Below, in pieces: positions 1 through 8,989 of a DNA stretch of 64,000 nucleotides (position 1 is the stretch's first letter; the number at the start of each line of letters is the position of its first letter). The notes below the pieces were generated by a model. That model ran no database searches, was not told the DNA's origin, and was given only the letters and a program-made list of their open reading frames with translations. The position numbers were made by a program, and so were the translations under genes. Origin of the DNA: Gallionellales bacterium 39-52-133 (GTDB taxonomy: Bacteria > Pseudomonadota > Gammaproteobacteria > Burkholderiales > Gallionellaceae); the NCBI GenBank assembly GCA_002278935.1, contig NCJL01000008.1, positions 372,001-436,000 on the forward strand, read 5' to 3'.

Positions 1-806
1 GCCTGCTATCACCGATGAATTGTCCGTATAGGCAATAATGGTGCCTTGCGGGCTGAGCTTGTGCGTGTTGCGTATCATGCCGAACAGCGTCATCGCCTCC
101 TGCTCGTTGTCTATCACCCAGTCCGCATTGAAAATCTTGTGGCGGCAATGCTCGGAGTTGGCCTGCGCAAACATCATCAGCTCCACATCGGTGGGATTGC
201 GTTTCAGCCGGGTAAAATTTTCCACCAGATAATCGATTTCATCATTCGACAGCGCCAGCCCAAGTTCATAGTTCGCCACCGACAGCGCGGTGCTGCCGCC
301 TTCAAGCACATCCACCGTGGACAATGGCTGGGGTTCGCCATGGGCAAATATCTTTTCCGCGATACCGTCCATATCCGTCACCACGGATTCGGTCATGCGG
401 TCATGCAGCAGCGGCGTGATGGCTTTCAGCTCGGTGCGGCTCAGCGCATGACCACTGCGTGTTTTGAAGTAGTACATCACGCCGCGCTCGATACGCTTGA
501 CCGCGGGAAGGGCGCAATGCTGCGCGATGTCTGTCGCCTTGGATGACCACGGCGATATAGTGCCCAGTCGCGGCACCACCAGCAGGCTGTGCAGTCTGGA
601 AGAAAGCTTGCCGGACTCCGCATCCAGCCCCAACAGGCGTTGCAGCATCTGATTGTCAGCTTCCGACAGCGCCGACTTCAATTCGCTAAAGTACCAGTGC
701 CGTGTCGCTTCAACAGTTACCCCGGGTGCTGCCGCCTTCAGCGCTGCGCGCAATTTTTCAAGGCGAAAAGATGACAGAGCTGATTTTCCGGCAGAAGTGA
801 GGAACA
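1..806 (-). CDS. purL: Phosphoribosylformylglycinamidine synthase PurL, N-terminal part
   Basis: Large single-chain FGAM synthase, which converts FGAR, glutamine and ATP to FGAM in purine synthesis in the cytoplasm. The gene reads leftwards and runs off the window at base 1, so only about 268 of roughly 1300 expected residues are visible. The translation shows the PurL N-terminal domain with [17 protein letters not shown] near residue 80 and the family block [18 protein letters not shown] near residue 212. The start is ATG at 806, preceded by AAAGGA seven bases upstream. It is divergent from the hydrate dehydratase at 923. No frame break is seen in the visible part. The rightward open frames in this stretch are shadows. 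Confidence 0.95.
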
Positions 807-922
807 TGGCGAAGTCCTTTCAAGCGTGTGGGTTAAGTTGCAATTATAATGCAGCCTATACGGGATATTTAGAAATCAATTCGAGATATCCGGAAAAAAT
901 TTGCCATCTCCAGGAAAAAATC

Positions 923-1780
923 ATGACCAGTGCCCGCGTCTCTGCCATTACACAAAAACAGGTTGCCTCACTTCTTGCAGCGCGGCCGCGCGATAGCCAC
1001 AAAGGCCAGTTTGGTACGGTGGCGATCATCGGCGGCGCCAATGGCATGGCAGGAGCAGTGCTGCTGGCAGGGCGCGCGGCGCTCAAGCTGGGGGCAGGTG
1101 CCGTGCACGTCGGTATGCTGGCGGACAATGCGCCCGGGGTCGACATGCAGCAGGCAGAACTGATGCTCCATCAGGCGCATGCCGCGCTCAAACTTCCAAA
1201 ACTCACCGTGATCGCAATCGGCTGTGGCATGGGTACCAGCCTCATCGCACAGAAAATTCTGCACGATGCACTCAAACTCGAAGTTGCACTGGTGCTGGAT
1301 GCAGACGCGCTCAATATCCTCTCGATGCGCCCCGATTTGCGCGGCATGCTGGCCTCCCGCAAAGCACCCGGCGTGATCACGCCGCATCCGGGTGAGGCCG
1401 CGCGCCTGCTGGCCAGCACGACTGAAGAAATACAATCCGCGCGTACCGCCAGTGCGCAGGAACTGGCAAAGCGCATGAATTGCAGCGTGGTGCTAAAAGG
1501 TGCAGGCAGCATGTGCGTCACGCGTGACGGAAAAACCTGGCTGAACAATACCGGCAATCCCGGCATGAGCGGCCCCGGCATGGGCGATGTGCTGAGCGGC
1601 ATGATCGCCGCCCTGATTGCGCAGGGACTGAGCGCAGACAATGCAATATTGCTGGCCGTGCATTTGCATGGCGCGGCAGGCGATGCACTGGCAAAACAGC
1701 AGGCCAATATCGGCATGACAGCAACCGAAGTCACCGAGTGGTCGCGCTGGTTGCTTAATCAATGGATTAAAACATCATAA
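923..1780 (+). CDS. nnrD: NAD(P)H-hydrate dehydratase (NnrD/CARKD type)
   Basis: Ribokinase-fold enzyme that dehydrates damaged NAD(P)H hydrates at the expense of ADP or ATP; a cytoplasmic metabolite-repair function. The 285-residue protein has the N-terminal GTVAIIGGANGMAGA nucleotide-fold segment (near residues 31-45), the VITPHPGEAARL motif (near 150) and the catalytic loop NPGMSGPGMGDVLSG near 211-225, with the conserved Asp at about 221. It lacks the N-terminal NnrE epimerase domain found in fused homologues, so the epimerase must be encoded elsewhere. The frame is open upstream to 653, but the ATG at 923 follows CAGGAA and matches the usual family start; the longer version would overlap purL. 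It stands alone between purL and a spermidine-synthase-like gene. Confidence 0.88.
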   Translation: MTSARVSAITQKQVASLLAARPRDSHKGQFGTVAIIGGANGMAGAVLLAGRAALKLGAGAVHVGMLADNAPGVDMQQAELMLHQAHAALKLPKLTVIAIGCGMGTSLIAQKILHDALKLEVALVLDADALNILSMRPDLRGMLASRKAPGVITPHPGEAARLLASTTEEIQSARTASAQELAKRMNCSVVLKGAGSMCVTRDGKTWLNNTGNPGMSGPGMGDVLSGMIAALIAQGLSADNAILLAVHLHGAAGDALAKQQANIGMTATEVTEWSRWLLNQWIKTS

Positions 1781-1914
1781 CCAGCCCGGATTCACCAGAC
1801 GCTGAACCGCAGGAGCCCGGTTGATCGGGTGATTACCAGGCAAAACAATCGCGCAGAATTCTGCGCTCCCACAAGCTATCCCGTTTTTAATAAACAATTC
1901 GAACTAAATAAAAT

Positions 1915-2670
1915 ATGGCATTCTCAATCGACATCCGTGAAGAATCCGGCGTACGCACCCTGCATTTTGGTTCCGAGTGGATACAGGGCGCGATGCGCAT
2001 TGCGCGCCCGTGGCACCTGGAGCTGGACTACACCAAGGAAATGATGGCCAGCCTGTTGCTGCGCGACGAGGGACATTTTCCGCGCAAAGTTTTGTTGATA
2101 GGACTCGGGGCGGCCTCGCTGACCAAGTTTCTGTATCGCAATTACCCGTTGGACAAGCTTACGGTGGTGGAGATCGAGCCCAATGTCGTGGCGGCTGCGC
2201 GGCATTTTTTCAAGCTGCCGGATGATCCTTTGCGTATCAACATGGTCATTGCGGATGGTCTTGATTATGTCGTGAACAGCGACAAGACCTGGGATTTGAT
2301 ACTGGTGGACGGCTTCGATGAGGATGCGCGTGCCGGTGGGCTTGACACCCTGCCTTTCTATCAGGCGGTGCGCGCGCACCTGAGTGACAAGGGAATTATG
2401 GCCGTCAATCTGCTAGGCCGCAGCCACGGTTTCAAAGAAAGTGTAGAGCGCATCAGCAAGGCTTTTGATGGTCGCGCACTGGCCTTCCCGTCCTGCGACA
2501 GCGGCAACACCATTGCCTTCGCAGCGACCGGAGAGCCCGTCAACATTGCACTGGGCGACCTCAAGGAGCAGGCCAGTGCACTCAAGGAAAAAACCGGCCT
2601 CAATCTGCAACCCGCACTCGCCCGTCTGGAACAGGCGCAGACCTGTGCAGGCAGCGTGCTGGTGCTGTAG
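1915..2670 (+). CDS. Spermidine synthase-like (PABS family) protein
   Basis: 251-residue Rossmann-fold protein of the polyamine aminopropyltransferase family. Visible motifs are VLLIGLGAASLTKFLY (near 60-75, the nucleotide-binding Gly loop), an acidic VVEIEPNVVAAAR strand (near 84-96) and DLILVDGFDEDARAGG (near 124-139). It aligns with the PABS core but lacks the full N-terminal beta-barrel seen in true spermidine synthases, so substrate and activity are uncertain. Methyltransferase-like roles are known in such short paralogues. No clear ribosome binding site precedes the ATG; the leader is AT-rich. A 134-base gap separates it from the upstream gene. Confidence 0.8.
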   Translation: MAFSIDIREESGVRTLHFGSEWIQGAMRIARPWHLELDYTKEMMASLLLRDEGHFPRKVLLIGLGAASLTKFLYRNYPLDKLTVVEIEPNVVAAARHFFKLPDDPLRINMVIADGLDYVVNSDKTWDLILVDGFDEDARAGGLDTLPFYQAVRAHLSDKGIMAVNLLGRSHGFKESVERISKAFDGRALAFPSCDSGNTIAFAATGEPVNIALGDLKEQASALKEKTGLNLQPALARLEQAQTCAGSVLVL

Positions 2671-2900
2671 CAATCACTGCGCGGCTATTGTCCTTAAGCG
2701 ACACACCACCTGTACTGCATTTCTATCCGCTCGTCCAAATCCAGTTTTATGAGCAAAGACACGGATACCAATGACAGCGCATGACCGACGACATTTACCC
2801 ATACTTTCCAAAAATTCAAAGTAAACTTCTGGCGTGGATTGCCGTTAATATATTTACAAGGTTGCGTTTCAACCTTAACAGTCATAAGCGGAGGTGTGCC

Positions 2901-3107
2901 ATGGGTATCATGATCATGAACATGTGTCAGGGCAATATCGAGCACGACCAGGCCGCAACGGCAGGATACGCTGATGAAATCATGTGTTCGGGCTGGAATC
3001 CGGCTGTAGCCATGACTCAACTTGTAGCGGAACACAAACAACGGTCGTTTCCCGCGGAACTTGCCGAGGTCGATGTGGAATTATTTCTGAAGAGAATGTA
3101 CGGTTAA
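2901..3107 (+). CDS. Small protein of unknown function (68 aa)
   Basis: I do not recognise this 68-residue protein. The frame is open from 2781, but GCGGAGGT sits six bases before the ATG at 2901 and decides the start. The N-terminus is methionine-rich (MGIMIMNM), followed by a mixed, mildly acidic body ending in ELFLKRMYG. No transmembrane segment or metal motif is apparent; two cysteines are present (about residues 9 and 29). A rho-independent terminator follows 24 bases after the stop, which supports a genuine expressed unit. Confidence 0.6.
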   Translation: MGIMIMNMCQGNIEHDQAATAGYADEIMCSGWNPAVAMTQLVAEHKQRSFPAELAEVDVELFLKRMYG

Positions 3108-3131
3108 CCTGGTTCGGGCAGTTAAAAATAC

Positions 3132-3157
3132 GGCGACATTTCTGTCGCCATTTTTTG
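3132..3157. terminator. Rho-independent terminator, probably bidirectional
   Basis: GGCGACA (3132-3138) pairs with TGTCGCC (3143-3149) around a TTTC loop. A run of T residues follows on the plus strand (after an A) and GTATTTTTA on the minus strand. It lies between the convergent small gene ending at 3107 and the DUF190 gene ending at 3203, so it can serve both. Confidence 0.8.
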
Positions 3158-3202
3158 GGACAGCTCCTGTATAAAAACAAGCCACGCTATTCCTGCCCAA
3201 CT

Positions 3203-3514
3203 TTAAATTACACCTGCTTCCACCGCATAGCGCACGAAAAAAAGGTTCAACTTGAGCACCCGCAAACCATCCATCAGCTTATCAGCCAGGGCTTCGTCCA
3301 GCACGAACTCGACCTGCACCGGAAGTTCACCTGCCAGCTCAAAGAAAGTGTCATCGTGCATACGACCATGCCTGCCGAAACCTGAAATGGCGCGGAACGC
3401 GCTGCCACCCGGTGCGCCAAGTTTTCTGGCCTCGTCCAGCAGCCACTCATATACCAGTGTACCGTTGTGGCGCTGTTTTTCGGCCACATAGAATTTGAGG
3501 TAAATATTTTTCAT
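3203..3514 (-). CDS. DUF190 (PII-like) protein
   Basis: 103-residue member of the DUF190 family, a ferredoxin-like fold related to PII signal proteins. Family features are the KNIYLKFYVAEKQRHNG start, the middle GGSAFRAISGFGRHG block and the C-terminal VEFVLDEALADKLM helix. An earlier ATG at 3538 lies inside crcB; the ATG at 3514 with GGGG just upstream fits the family better. It follows crcB by eight bases, and crcB-DUF190 pairs are common, suggesting a shared role in fluoride or ion homeostasis; the exact role of DUF190 is not established. Confidence 0.85.
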   Translation of the reverse strand: MKNIYLKFYVAEKQRHNGTLVYEWLLDEARKLGAPGGSAFRAISGFGRHGRMHDDTFFELAGELPVQVEFVLDEALADKLMDGLRVLKLNLFFVRYAVEAGVI

Positions 3515-3522
3515 GGGTGCCC

Positions 3523-3915
3523 CTATGAGTGTAGCCATTTAAATGTTTGCATGCCCAGCACCGTCATTGCCAGCGAGCCCAGCAGATGCGCGGCGATGAT
3601 TGCAGCGCTCCATAAGTATTGGCCGCGCAACAGCAAGGCCACGGTTTCAGCCGAAAAAGTGGAAAAAGTGGTAAGGCCGCCGAGAAAACCGGTGATGACC
3701 AGCAAACGCCATTCCGGGGACAAACCCGGATGCTGCATAAAAAATGCAACGGCAAGCCCGATAAGATAGCCACCGACCAGGTTGACAGCAAGCGTGCCCA
3801 ACGGCATTTGGGGCAATACGGGATTGAGCCACAGGCCCATACCCCAGCGCAACCATGCGCCTATGGCTGCGCCAGAGCCGATGGCAAGGAACATATAAAG
3901 TGTCATGCGTGCCAT
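3523..3915 (-). CDS. crcB: Fluoride channel CrcB/FluC
   Basis: Small four-helix membrane protein that exports fluoride as a dual-topology dimer. The family signatures are visible: [13 protein letters not shown] in helix 1, [15 protein letters not shown] in helix 2 and [15 protein letters not shown] in helix 3. The last includes the central Thr/Ser stretch that lines the pore and the sodium site. I place the start at ATG 3915 (130 aa); ATG 3906 is equally possible and 3957 seems too long. There is no strong ribosome binding site. I looked upstream for the fluoride riboswitch core and did not find it. It is followed by DUF190 in the same direction. Confidence 0.9.
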   Translation of the reverse strand: MARMTLYMFLAIGSGAAIGAWLRWGMGLWLNPVLPQMPLGTLAVNLVGGYLIGLAVAFFMQHPGLSPEWRLLVITGFLGGLTTFSTFSAETVALLLRGQYLWSAAIIAAHLLGSLAMTVLGMQTFKWLHS

Positions 3916-4112
3916 TGTAGCAGGCGGCGATAAAGTACGACACAGGCAGGCAAGCAACCGCCCGGCATCAATTGCTTATGCCAGACCTGGTGATAGAATG
4001 CAGCAACAACCGATATTTTTTCATGCCGCCAAATGCCGGCGCCGGACAAATACTGATAGCCAGATTAATTTTGATAAACAGACCCGACACAATTTACTTC
4101 GACACAATTTAA

Positions 4113-5417
4113 ATGGTAAATAAAACAGACAACTTCCGTACTCGTTTTGACATGAAAACCGAGCTGGGCAAAGGTGCCACCGGCGTGGTCTATCTTGCTT
4201 ATGACAATTTTCTGCACAAAGTTGTTGCACTCAAGCTGACCCAGTTAAGCCTGTTTGAAGATGATGAAGACGGCGTTCGCAACCGCAGAATGTGGCTAAA
4301 TGAAACACGTCTGGCAGGCAAACTCAGGCATCCTTTTATTGTGAACGTCATCGAGTATGGCAACTCGGAAGAATTTGACTATCTGGTGATGGAATATGTC
4401 TCCGGTGGCACGCTCAAGCAATACACCACGCCGGACAAACTGCTGCCGCTTGACCGCCTCATCGACATCCTCTACAAAGTATGCAACGCCCTGGACTATG
4501 CGAATAAAACAGGCGTATTGCACCGCGACATCAAGCCTTCAAACGTACTGCTGGGCGGTGACAATGCGGTCAAAATTTCCGATTTCGGCTCAGCCTTTTT
4601 GCTCAACTCCGATCTTACCCAGGTCGATACGGTAGGTACCCTGCCCTTTATGGCACCCGAACATTTCCGCCAGTCACGCCCTACAATTCAATCGGACATA
4701 TATGCCGTGGGCGTGATGGCCTACCAGTTACTCACCGGAGCACTGCCCTTTAATGCCACGTCAAAAGATGCGCTGATTTATCAAAAGTTGCATGGCGAAG
4801 CGGTGCCTCTGGAGAAACGTCGCCAGGACATCCCCCAGTCTTTGCGCTTCGCGGTACACCGCGCCATGCATCCGGACAAAGAACATCGCTACACCACGTG
4901 GAAGGAATTCTGCGACGATCTCGCAGCAGCCATTCCGCAGGTGGCACGTCCGGAGGAGGTGCGGTTCGACAGCTCACTTTTCGGCACCATACGCAACCTG
5001 TCTTTTTTCGCCAATTTCTCGGATATCGAAGTCTGGGAGACTGTGGGTATAAGCCGCTGGCAACAACGCAAAGCCAATGAACACATTGTTGATGAAGGTG
5101 AAGTCAGCAACAGCTTTTATATCATCATAGGCGGCGATGCCGTTGTCACAAAAAGTGGCGTTGAACTAAGCCGCCTGAGCAAAGGGGATTGCTTTGGCGA
5201 GATCGCCTATCTTGATGAGGTGCGCCATGTGCGCCTGGCCACGGTGACGGCCAGCAGTGACATCAACCTGATCGAGATACAGGGCGACTCCCTGCAGCAA
5301 GCCAGCGATCGATTGCAAGCCTGCTTTGCCAAGGCGTTTCTTAACATCATGATTGCCAGGCTGGGCGCCGCCAACCGGAAACTGCTGCTGGCTGAAAGCA
5401 ACAAGCAGCAGCATTAG
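4113..5417 (+). CDS. Ser/Thr protein kinase with C-terminal cyclic-nucleotide-binding domain
   Basis: 434-residue soluble protein. A Hanks-type kinase domain (about 10-285) has the glycine loop GKGATGVVYLAYD, the VALKL lysine, HRDIKPSN (137-144), the DFG triad (157-159) and GTLPFMAPEHF, so all catalytic residues are present. A cNMP-binding domain of the CRP type follows (about 305-415) with the phosphate-binding cassette FGEIAYLDEVRHVRLATV, which retains the usual Arg. There is no transmembrane segment. The protein is nearly collinear with the first two domains of the next gene, so the pair arose by tandem duplication. The inferred role is a kinase gated by a bound nucleotide; substrate and ligand are unknown. 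Confidence 0.88.
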   Translation: MVNKTDNFRTRFDMKTELGKGATGVVYLAYDNFLHKVVALKLTQLSLFEDDEDGVRNRRMWLNETRLAGKLRHPFIVNVIEYGNSEEFDYLVMEYVSGGTLKQYTTPDKLLPLDRLIDILYKVCNALDYANKTGVLHRDIKPSNVLLGGDNAVKISDFGSAFLLNSDLTQVDTVGTLPFMAPEHFRQSRPTIQSDIYAVGVMAYQLLTGALPFNATSKDALIYQKLHGEAVPLEKRRQDIPQSLRFAVHRAMHPDKEHRYTTWKEFCDDLAAAIPQVARPEEVRFDSSLFGTIRNLSFFANFSDIEVWETVGISRWQQRKANEHIVDEGEVSNSFYIIIGGDAVVTKSGVELSRLSKGDCFGEIAYLDEVRHVRLATVTASSDINLIEIQGDSLQQASDRLQACFAKAFLNIMIARLGAANRKLLLAESNKQQH

Positions 5418-5470
5418 TGTATTTCCGGATGCTGCGGGGACGACAAGTCCAGCAAACACAACAACATTGC

Positions 5471-5497
5471 AACTAATTGATTAAATTGAATATTTTA
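5471..5497. repeat. AT-rich dispersed motif, copy 1
   Basis: AACTAATTGATTAAATTGAA followed by TATTTTA resembles the reverse complement of the motif TCAATAAAATCAAATAGT also seen near 12816, 20975, 40301, 53998 and 59577. It lies between the two kinase genes. Function unknown. Confidence 0.4.
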
Positions 5498-5580
5498 AAA
5501 CTCCTTATTTGCAGTGCGGCACTGACTAAAAATCGGCTGTCATTTTGAGGTACACCTGAACATGCCAGCGACAACTTACC

Positions 5581-7791
5581 ATGGCCAACCCGAACGAAGC
5601 CTTCCGTAACCGTTTTGCCATGAAGCAGGAGCTGGGCAGAGGTGCCACGGGGGAAGTCCATCTTGCCTATGACAACTATCTGCAACGCGATGTCGCGCTT
5701 AAACTTACCCGTTTAACCCAGTTTGACCACAATGATGACGGTGCCCGCAATCGCAGGATGTGGCTCAATGAAACGCGTTTGGCCGGCAAGCTCAAACATC
5801 CCTTTATTGTGCAAATTATTGAAGCCGGCACCACCGAAGAGTTTGACTACCTGGTGATGGAATACGTATCGGGCGGCACCTTAAAACAGCACACCACCTT
5901 TGACAAACTGCTTTCGCTCGATCGCGTGGTCGATATATTGTTCAAGGTATGCAATGCCCTCGACTATGCACACAAAATGGGGGTGCTGCACCGCGATATC
6001 AAACCCTCCAATATCCTGCTCTGTGCCGATAACTCGGTAAAGATTTCCGACTTTGGCGCCGCCTTCCTGACCAACTCGGACCTGACGCAGGTAGACACAG
6101 TGGGCACGCTGCCGTTTATGGCGCCGGAACATTTTCGCCAGTCACGCCCGACCATGCAGTCGGATGTCTATGCGGTGGGCGTGATGGCATACCAGTTGCT
6201 GACGGGCATGCTGCCGTTTACCGCCAAGAGCAGCGAAGAGCTTGTGTACCAGAAACTGCAGGGTGAAGCCCTGCCACTGGAAAATCGCCGCCAGGATATT
6301 CCGCAACTTTTGCGTTTCGCCGTGCACCGCGCCATGCACGCCGACAAGGAAATGCGCTATAACGCATGGAAAGACTTCTGTGACGATCTGGCGACCGCCT
6401 TCCCGCAGAAAGCGCGGCTGGATGAAGTGCGTTTCGACAGCTCGCGCTTTAAAATCCTGCGCAATCTGGCCTTCTTCTCTGGCTTTACCGACACCGAAGT
6501 ATGGGAGGTTGTCGGTATCTGCCGCTGGCATGAAAAAGCCAAAGGAGAAAAAATCGTCAAGGAAGGCGATCCAAGCAGCAGCCTGTATTTCATCGTCAGT
6601 GGCCAGGCCCTGGTGAGCAAACAGGGCGCCGAGGTCAACCGTCTGGGCAATGGCGATTGCTTTGGTGAAATAGCCTATCTCGATACTGCCCGGCAGGTGA
6701 GACTCGCTACCGTCACCACGCTCACCGATCTCAAGCTGATCGAGATCGACGAGTCGGCCTTGCTGCAGGCCAGCAACGGCTTTCAGGCCTGCTTTGCCAA
6801 GGCTTTTCTGAATCTGATGGTGACACGGCTGGGCGCCGCATACCAACGCATGAGTATGCTCGAGAACAGCATCAAACAACTGACCGCCCAAACCCCTGCG
6901 ACAGTTAAAAATGAAAAACCGGCCACGCCAGCGATCGCTCCCGTCAAGCTGCGCGAAGCCCTGAAAAACCTGCATGCCCTGCCCGTCATGCCGGTGATTG
7001 CACAAAAACTGCTCACGCTGGATACCGATAGCGATGCGGGCGAGCGTCAGCTGCTGCGCCTGGTTGAACAGGACCCGCAAATTCTGGCAAAAACCATTGC
7101 ATTGGCCAATTCACCCATGCTCGGCACTTCCAGCAAAAAAGTAAATTCTGTCAAAGAAGCGGCCATGCTGCTGGGGATTAAAAAAATCAAATCCGTGGCC
7201 ACTTGCATTTCCATTGCCGCTCTCAAAACCCAACTTCCCTCCGGCAAGCTCAAACTTCAGGATTTATGGCTGCACAATCTGGGCGTCGCGTTCACCATGC
7301 TAACCATGGCCCGCGCCATGCCGCGTGCCATACGGCCGGAAGAAGACCAGGTGATACTGGCCGGCATGCTGCATGACATCGGTTTTCTGGCACTGGCCAT
7401 GCTCGACCCCAAACGCAGCGATGCGCTGCATGCCGCAATGGCAGCCGCCCCTGAAACCCCGGCAATTGAGATCGAACGGTCGATGCTGGATATTTGCCAT
7501 GATGAGCTGGGCGCGGAACTGGCACGACACTGGAAATTGCCCGACGACATCGTGACCATACTGCGCCACCATCACACGCCGGAAGCCGCCCCCGAACACC
7601 TGCTTGCGCGCATGATCTTTATCGCAGAAAAAATCGTGCCTTCACTGGGGATGGCTGAACATGTTTCTCCTGTGCTCGATAATGCTGACTGGCAGGCACT
7701 CGGTATTGACCCTGACGATGCCGAGCAAATTATTGCGCAGGCACGGGAAGACTCTGAACTGGCGCTGCAATTTGCGGTTGATGTCACCTGA
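5581..7791 (+). CDS. Ser/Thr kinase - cNMP-binding - HDOD fusion protein
   Basis: 736 residues, three domains. The kinase (about 10-285) has GRGATGEVHLAYD, HRDIKPSN (137-144), DFG and GTLPFMAPEHF; it looks catalytically complete. A cNMP-binding domain (about 305-415) carries FGEIAYLDTARQVRLATV. After an Ala/Pro/Lys linker an HDOD domain begins near 455 (LREALKNLHALPVMP) and includes AGMLHDIGFLAL near 595-606. HDOD domains are usually signalling modules related to HD hydrolases. The last ~70 residues are helical and unassigned. The first 420 residues are a close paralogue of the gene ending at 5417; that copy lacks HDOD. The pair may act as a two-kinase cascade or heteromer, which is inference. 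A strong terminator follows 50 bases after the stop. Confidence 0.88.
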   Translation: MANPNEAFRNRFAMKQELGRGATGEVHLAYDNYLQRDVALKLTRLTQFDHNDDGARNRRMWLNETRLAGKLKHPFIVQIIEAGTTEEFDYLVMEYVSGGTLKQHTTFDKLLSLDRVVDILFKVCNALDYAHKMGVLHRDIKPSNILLCADNSVKISDFGAAFLTNSDLTQVDTVGTLPFMAPEHFRQSRPTMQSDVYAVGVMAYQLLTGMLPFTAKSSEELVYQKLQGEALPLENRRQDIPQLLRFAVHRAMHADKEMRYNAWKDFCDDLATAFPQKARLDEVRFDSSRFKILRNLAFFSGFTDTEVWEVVGICRWHEKAKGEKIVKEGDPSSSLYFIVSGQALVSKQGAEVNRLGNGDCFGEIAYLDTARQVRLATVTTLTDLKLIEIDESALLQASNGFQACFAKAFLNLMVTRLGAAYQRMSMLENSIKQLTAQTPATVKNEKPATPAIAPVKLREALKNLHALPVMPVIAQKLLTLDTDSDAGERQLLRLVEQDPQILAKTIALANSPMLGTSSKKVNSVKEAAMLLGIKKIKSVATCISIAALKTQLPSGKLKLQDLWLHNLGVAFTMLTMARAMPRAIRPEEDQVILAGMLHDIGFLALAMLDPKRSDALHAAMAAAPETPAIEIERSMLDICHDELGAELARHWKLPDDIVTILRHHHTPEAAPEHLLARMIFIAEKIVPSLGMAEHVSPVLDNADWQALGIDPDDAEQIIAQAREDSELALQFAVDVT

Positions 7792-7841
7792 AAACGGTCT
7801 TTTCTTCCGCTGTTTGAATCCTGATATTTTTTTCAGGCAAA

Positions 7842-7870
7842 GAAAAAGGCGGCTTACGCCGCCTTTTTTT
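7842..7870. terminator. Bidirectional rho-independent terminator
   Basis: AGGCGGC (7847-7853) pairs with GCCGCCT (7858-7864) around TTAC, with A-run on the left and T-run on the right. It sits between the convergent kinase gene (stop 7791) and the DsrE-like lipoprotein gene (stop 7888), so it ends transcripts from both sides. Confidence 0.9.
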
Positions 7871-7887
7871 CTAGCCTTGCCCAGCGC

Positions 7888-8331
7888 TTACGGTTTTACG
7901 TAAGCGAAGTTCTTCTGGGATTGCAGCTTGGCCACTTCAGCCACACCAGACGGAACAATAACAGCTTCCGGCAATACTGTTTTTGGATCGATCTTGCGGC
8001 CAACCAGCGTGTTGTTGCACACGTCAAATGTCACGCCTTTGGCTTTCAGTTCCTGAACACGGACGTTATAGGGATTGCCCTTGTCATCCATTGCGCCTTC
8101 AAGCAGGAAGTCGATGCCCTTGCCATGAGTGACCAGCACGATTTTGGCCTGAGGGTTGGCATTAAGATGATTTTTGATGTTATTCATCGCTGCGCCAGCC
8201 ACTACTGAATCGTTTACATGGTAAACAACATTTTCAGCATATCCGGCCTTGTCACTTTTCGTTGCGCAACCGGTCAGTCCAGCCAATGCAAGTACTGCAC
8301 TCATTAAAACAATTTTCTTAAAAAAAACCAT
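7888..8331 (-). CDS. DsrE/DsrF-like lipoprotein
   Basis: 147-residue exported protein. The start at 8331 follows GAGACGG; an ATG 45 bases upstream would put extra residues before the signal peptide. The N-terminus MVFFKKIVLMSAVLALAG leads to the lipobox LTGC, so the mature protein is predicted to be lipid-anchored in the envelope. The body has the DsrE-family pattern: VVYHVNDSVVAGAAMNNI, KIVLVTHGKGIDFLLEG, VRVQELKAKGVTFDVCNNTL with a single Cys, and VPSGVAEVAKLQ. Cytoplasmic DsrE/TusD proteins carry sulfur on a cysteine; whether this lipoprotein does the same in the periplasm is unknown. It stands alone after the terminator. Confidence 0.8.
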   Translation of the reverse strand: MVFFKKIVLMSAVLALAGLTGCATKSDKAGYAENVVYHVNDSVVAGAAMNNIKNHLNANPQAKIVLVTHGKGIDFLLEGAMDDKGNPYNVRVQELKAKGVTFDVCNNTLVGRKIDPKTVLPEAVIVPSGVAEVAKLQSQKNFAYVKP

Positions 8332-8729
8332 TACCGTCTCCTCAATTTTATTAATGATGTTCAAAAATGAAGTCAACCAGCGATACGCTCAGCCATTTCA
8401 GGGGTTTTTTATAATCAGTACAGATATACACTTCCAAAAATATATCCGTCCTCAGAAATTAAAGAGTAAGTAGCACAAACCTGGACTCATAGCTCAGAAT
8501 TCAAGCTGGGTGAAACATAACATGGATATCTTTTTATGACAATTACTCTTGAAATATCAAATAATTAGAGAACTCTAATGTAGCAAAGAACAAGGGAAGG
8601 ACAATATTCTTTCAAGCAGATTTAAAATCAATTGCTTATATCTTATTTGCCGGCTGGCACGCTGAACAATTACAAACCGGGGACAATTTTCAGGTTATTT
8701 TTATTCCAAATATATTTTTACAATTTACA
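8332..8729. other. Intergenic region, no gene recognised
   Basis: About 400 AT-rich bases between the DsrE-like lipoprotein and the 47-residue membrane ORF. It must hold the leftward promoter of the lipoprotein gene, but I could not single out a convincing -35/-10 pair. The open frames here have no ribosome binding site and low-complexity translations. Confidence 0.5.
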
Positions 8730-8873
8730 TCAATCCGGCTGGTGTTCCCTGCGTATGTCGTGCTCGCGAAACAGGAATATTTCAAGCGCCGCTTGCGCCA
8801 CTCTGACCAGAACAAATAATGCAAATACAGGAATCAATACCATCATCAATATAATCAGCACTGGATATTTCAT
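8730..8873 (-). CDS. 47-residue single-pass membrane protein
   Basis: A short leftward frame starting ATG at 8873 and ending TGA at 8730-8732. A near-perfect AGGGAGG lies seven bases before the ATG. The translation begins MKYPVLIILMMVLIPVFALF and continues through a hydrophobic stretch of about 25 residues. It ends in a charged tail (FREHDIRREHQPD). That is a typical small inner-membrane peptide with a cytoplasmic C-tail. I do not recognise a family. It lies upstream of the lipoprotein gene in the same direction but 398 bases away, and downstream of rimO. Confidence 0.6.
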   Translation of the reverse strand: MKYPVLIILMMVLIPVFALFVLVRVAQAALEIFLFREHDIRREHQPD

Positions 8874-8989
8874 GTTTGCCTCCCTGGCATCAAGTCCGTT
8901 GTTTCCCGCACAGTCTTTCTATCGGCAAACATCACAGCTTCTTGAATCGGGGAAAATGCAGCAATCCTGACAACTATCCTCAGCTGACC

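Noticed and set aside
46..546. Rightward open frame at the left edge
   Set aside because: It is antisense to purL, which is unmistakable on the minus strand.
3916..4080. Fluoride riboswitch before crcB
   Set aside because: I looked for the conserved GGCGATGG-type core on the minus strand and did not find it.
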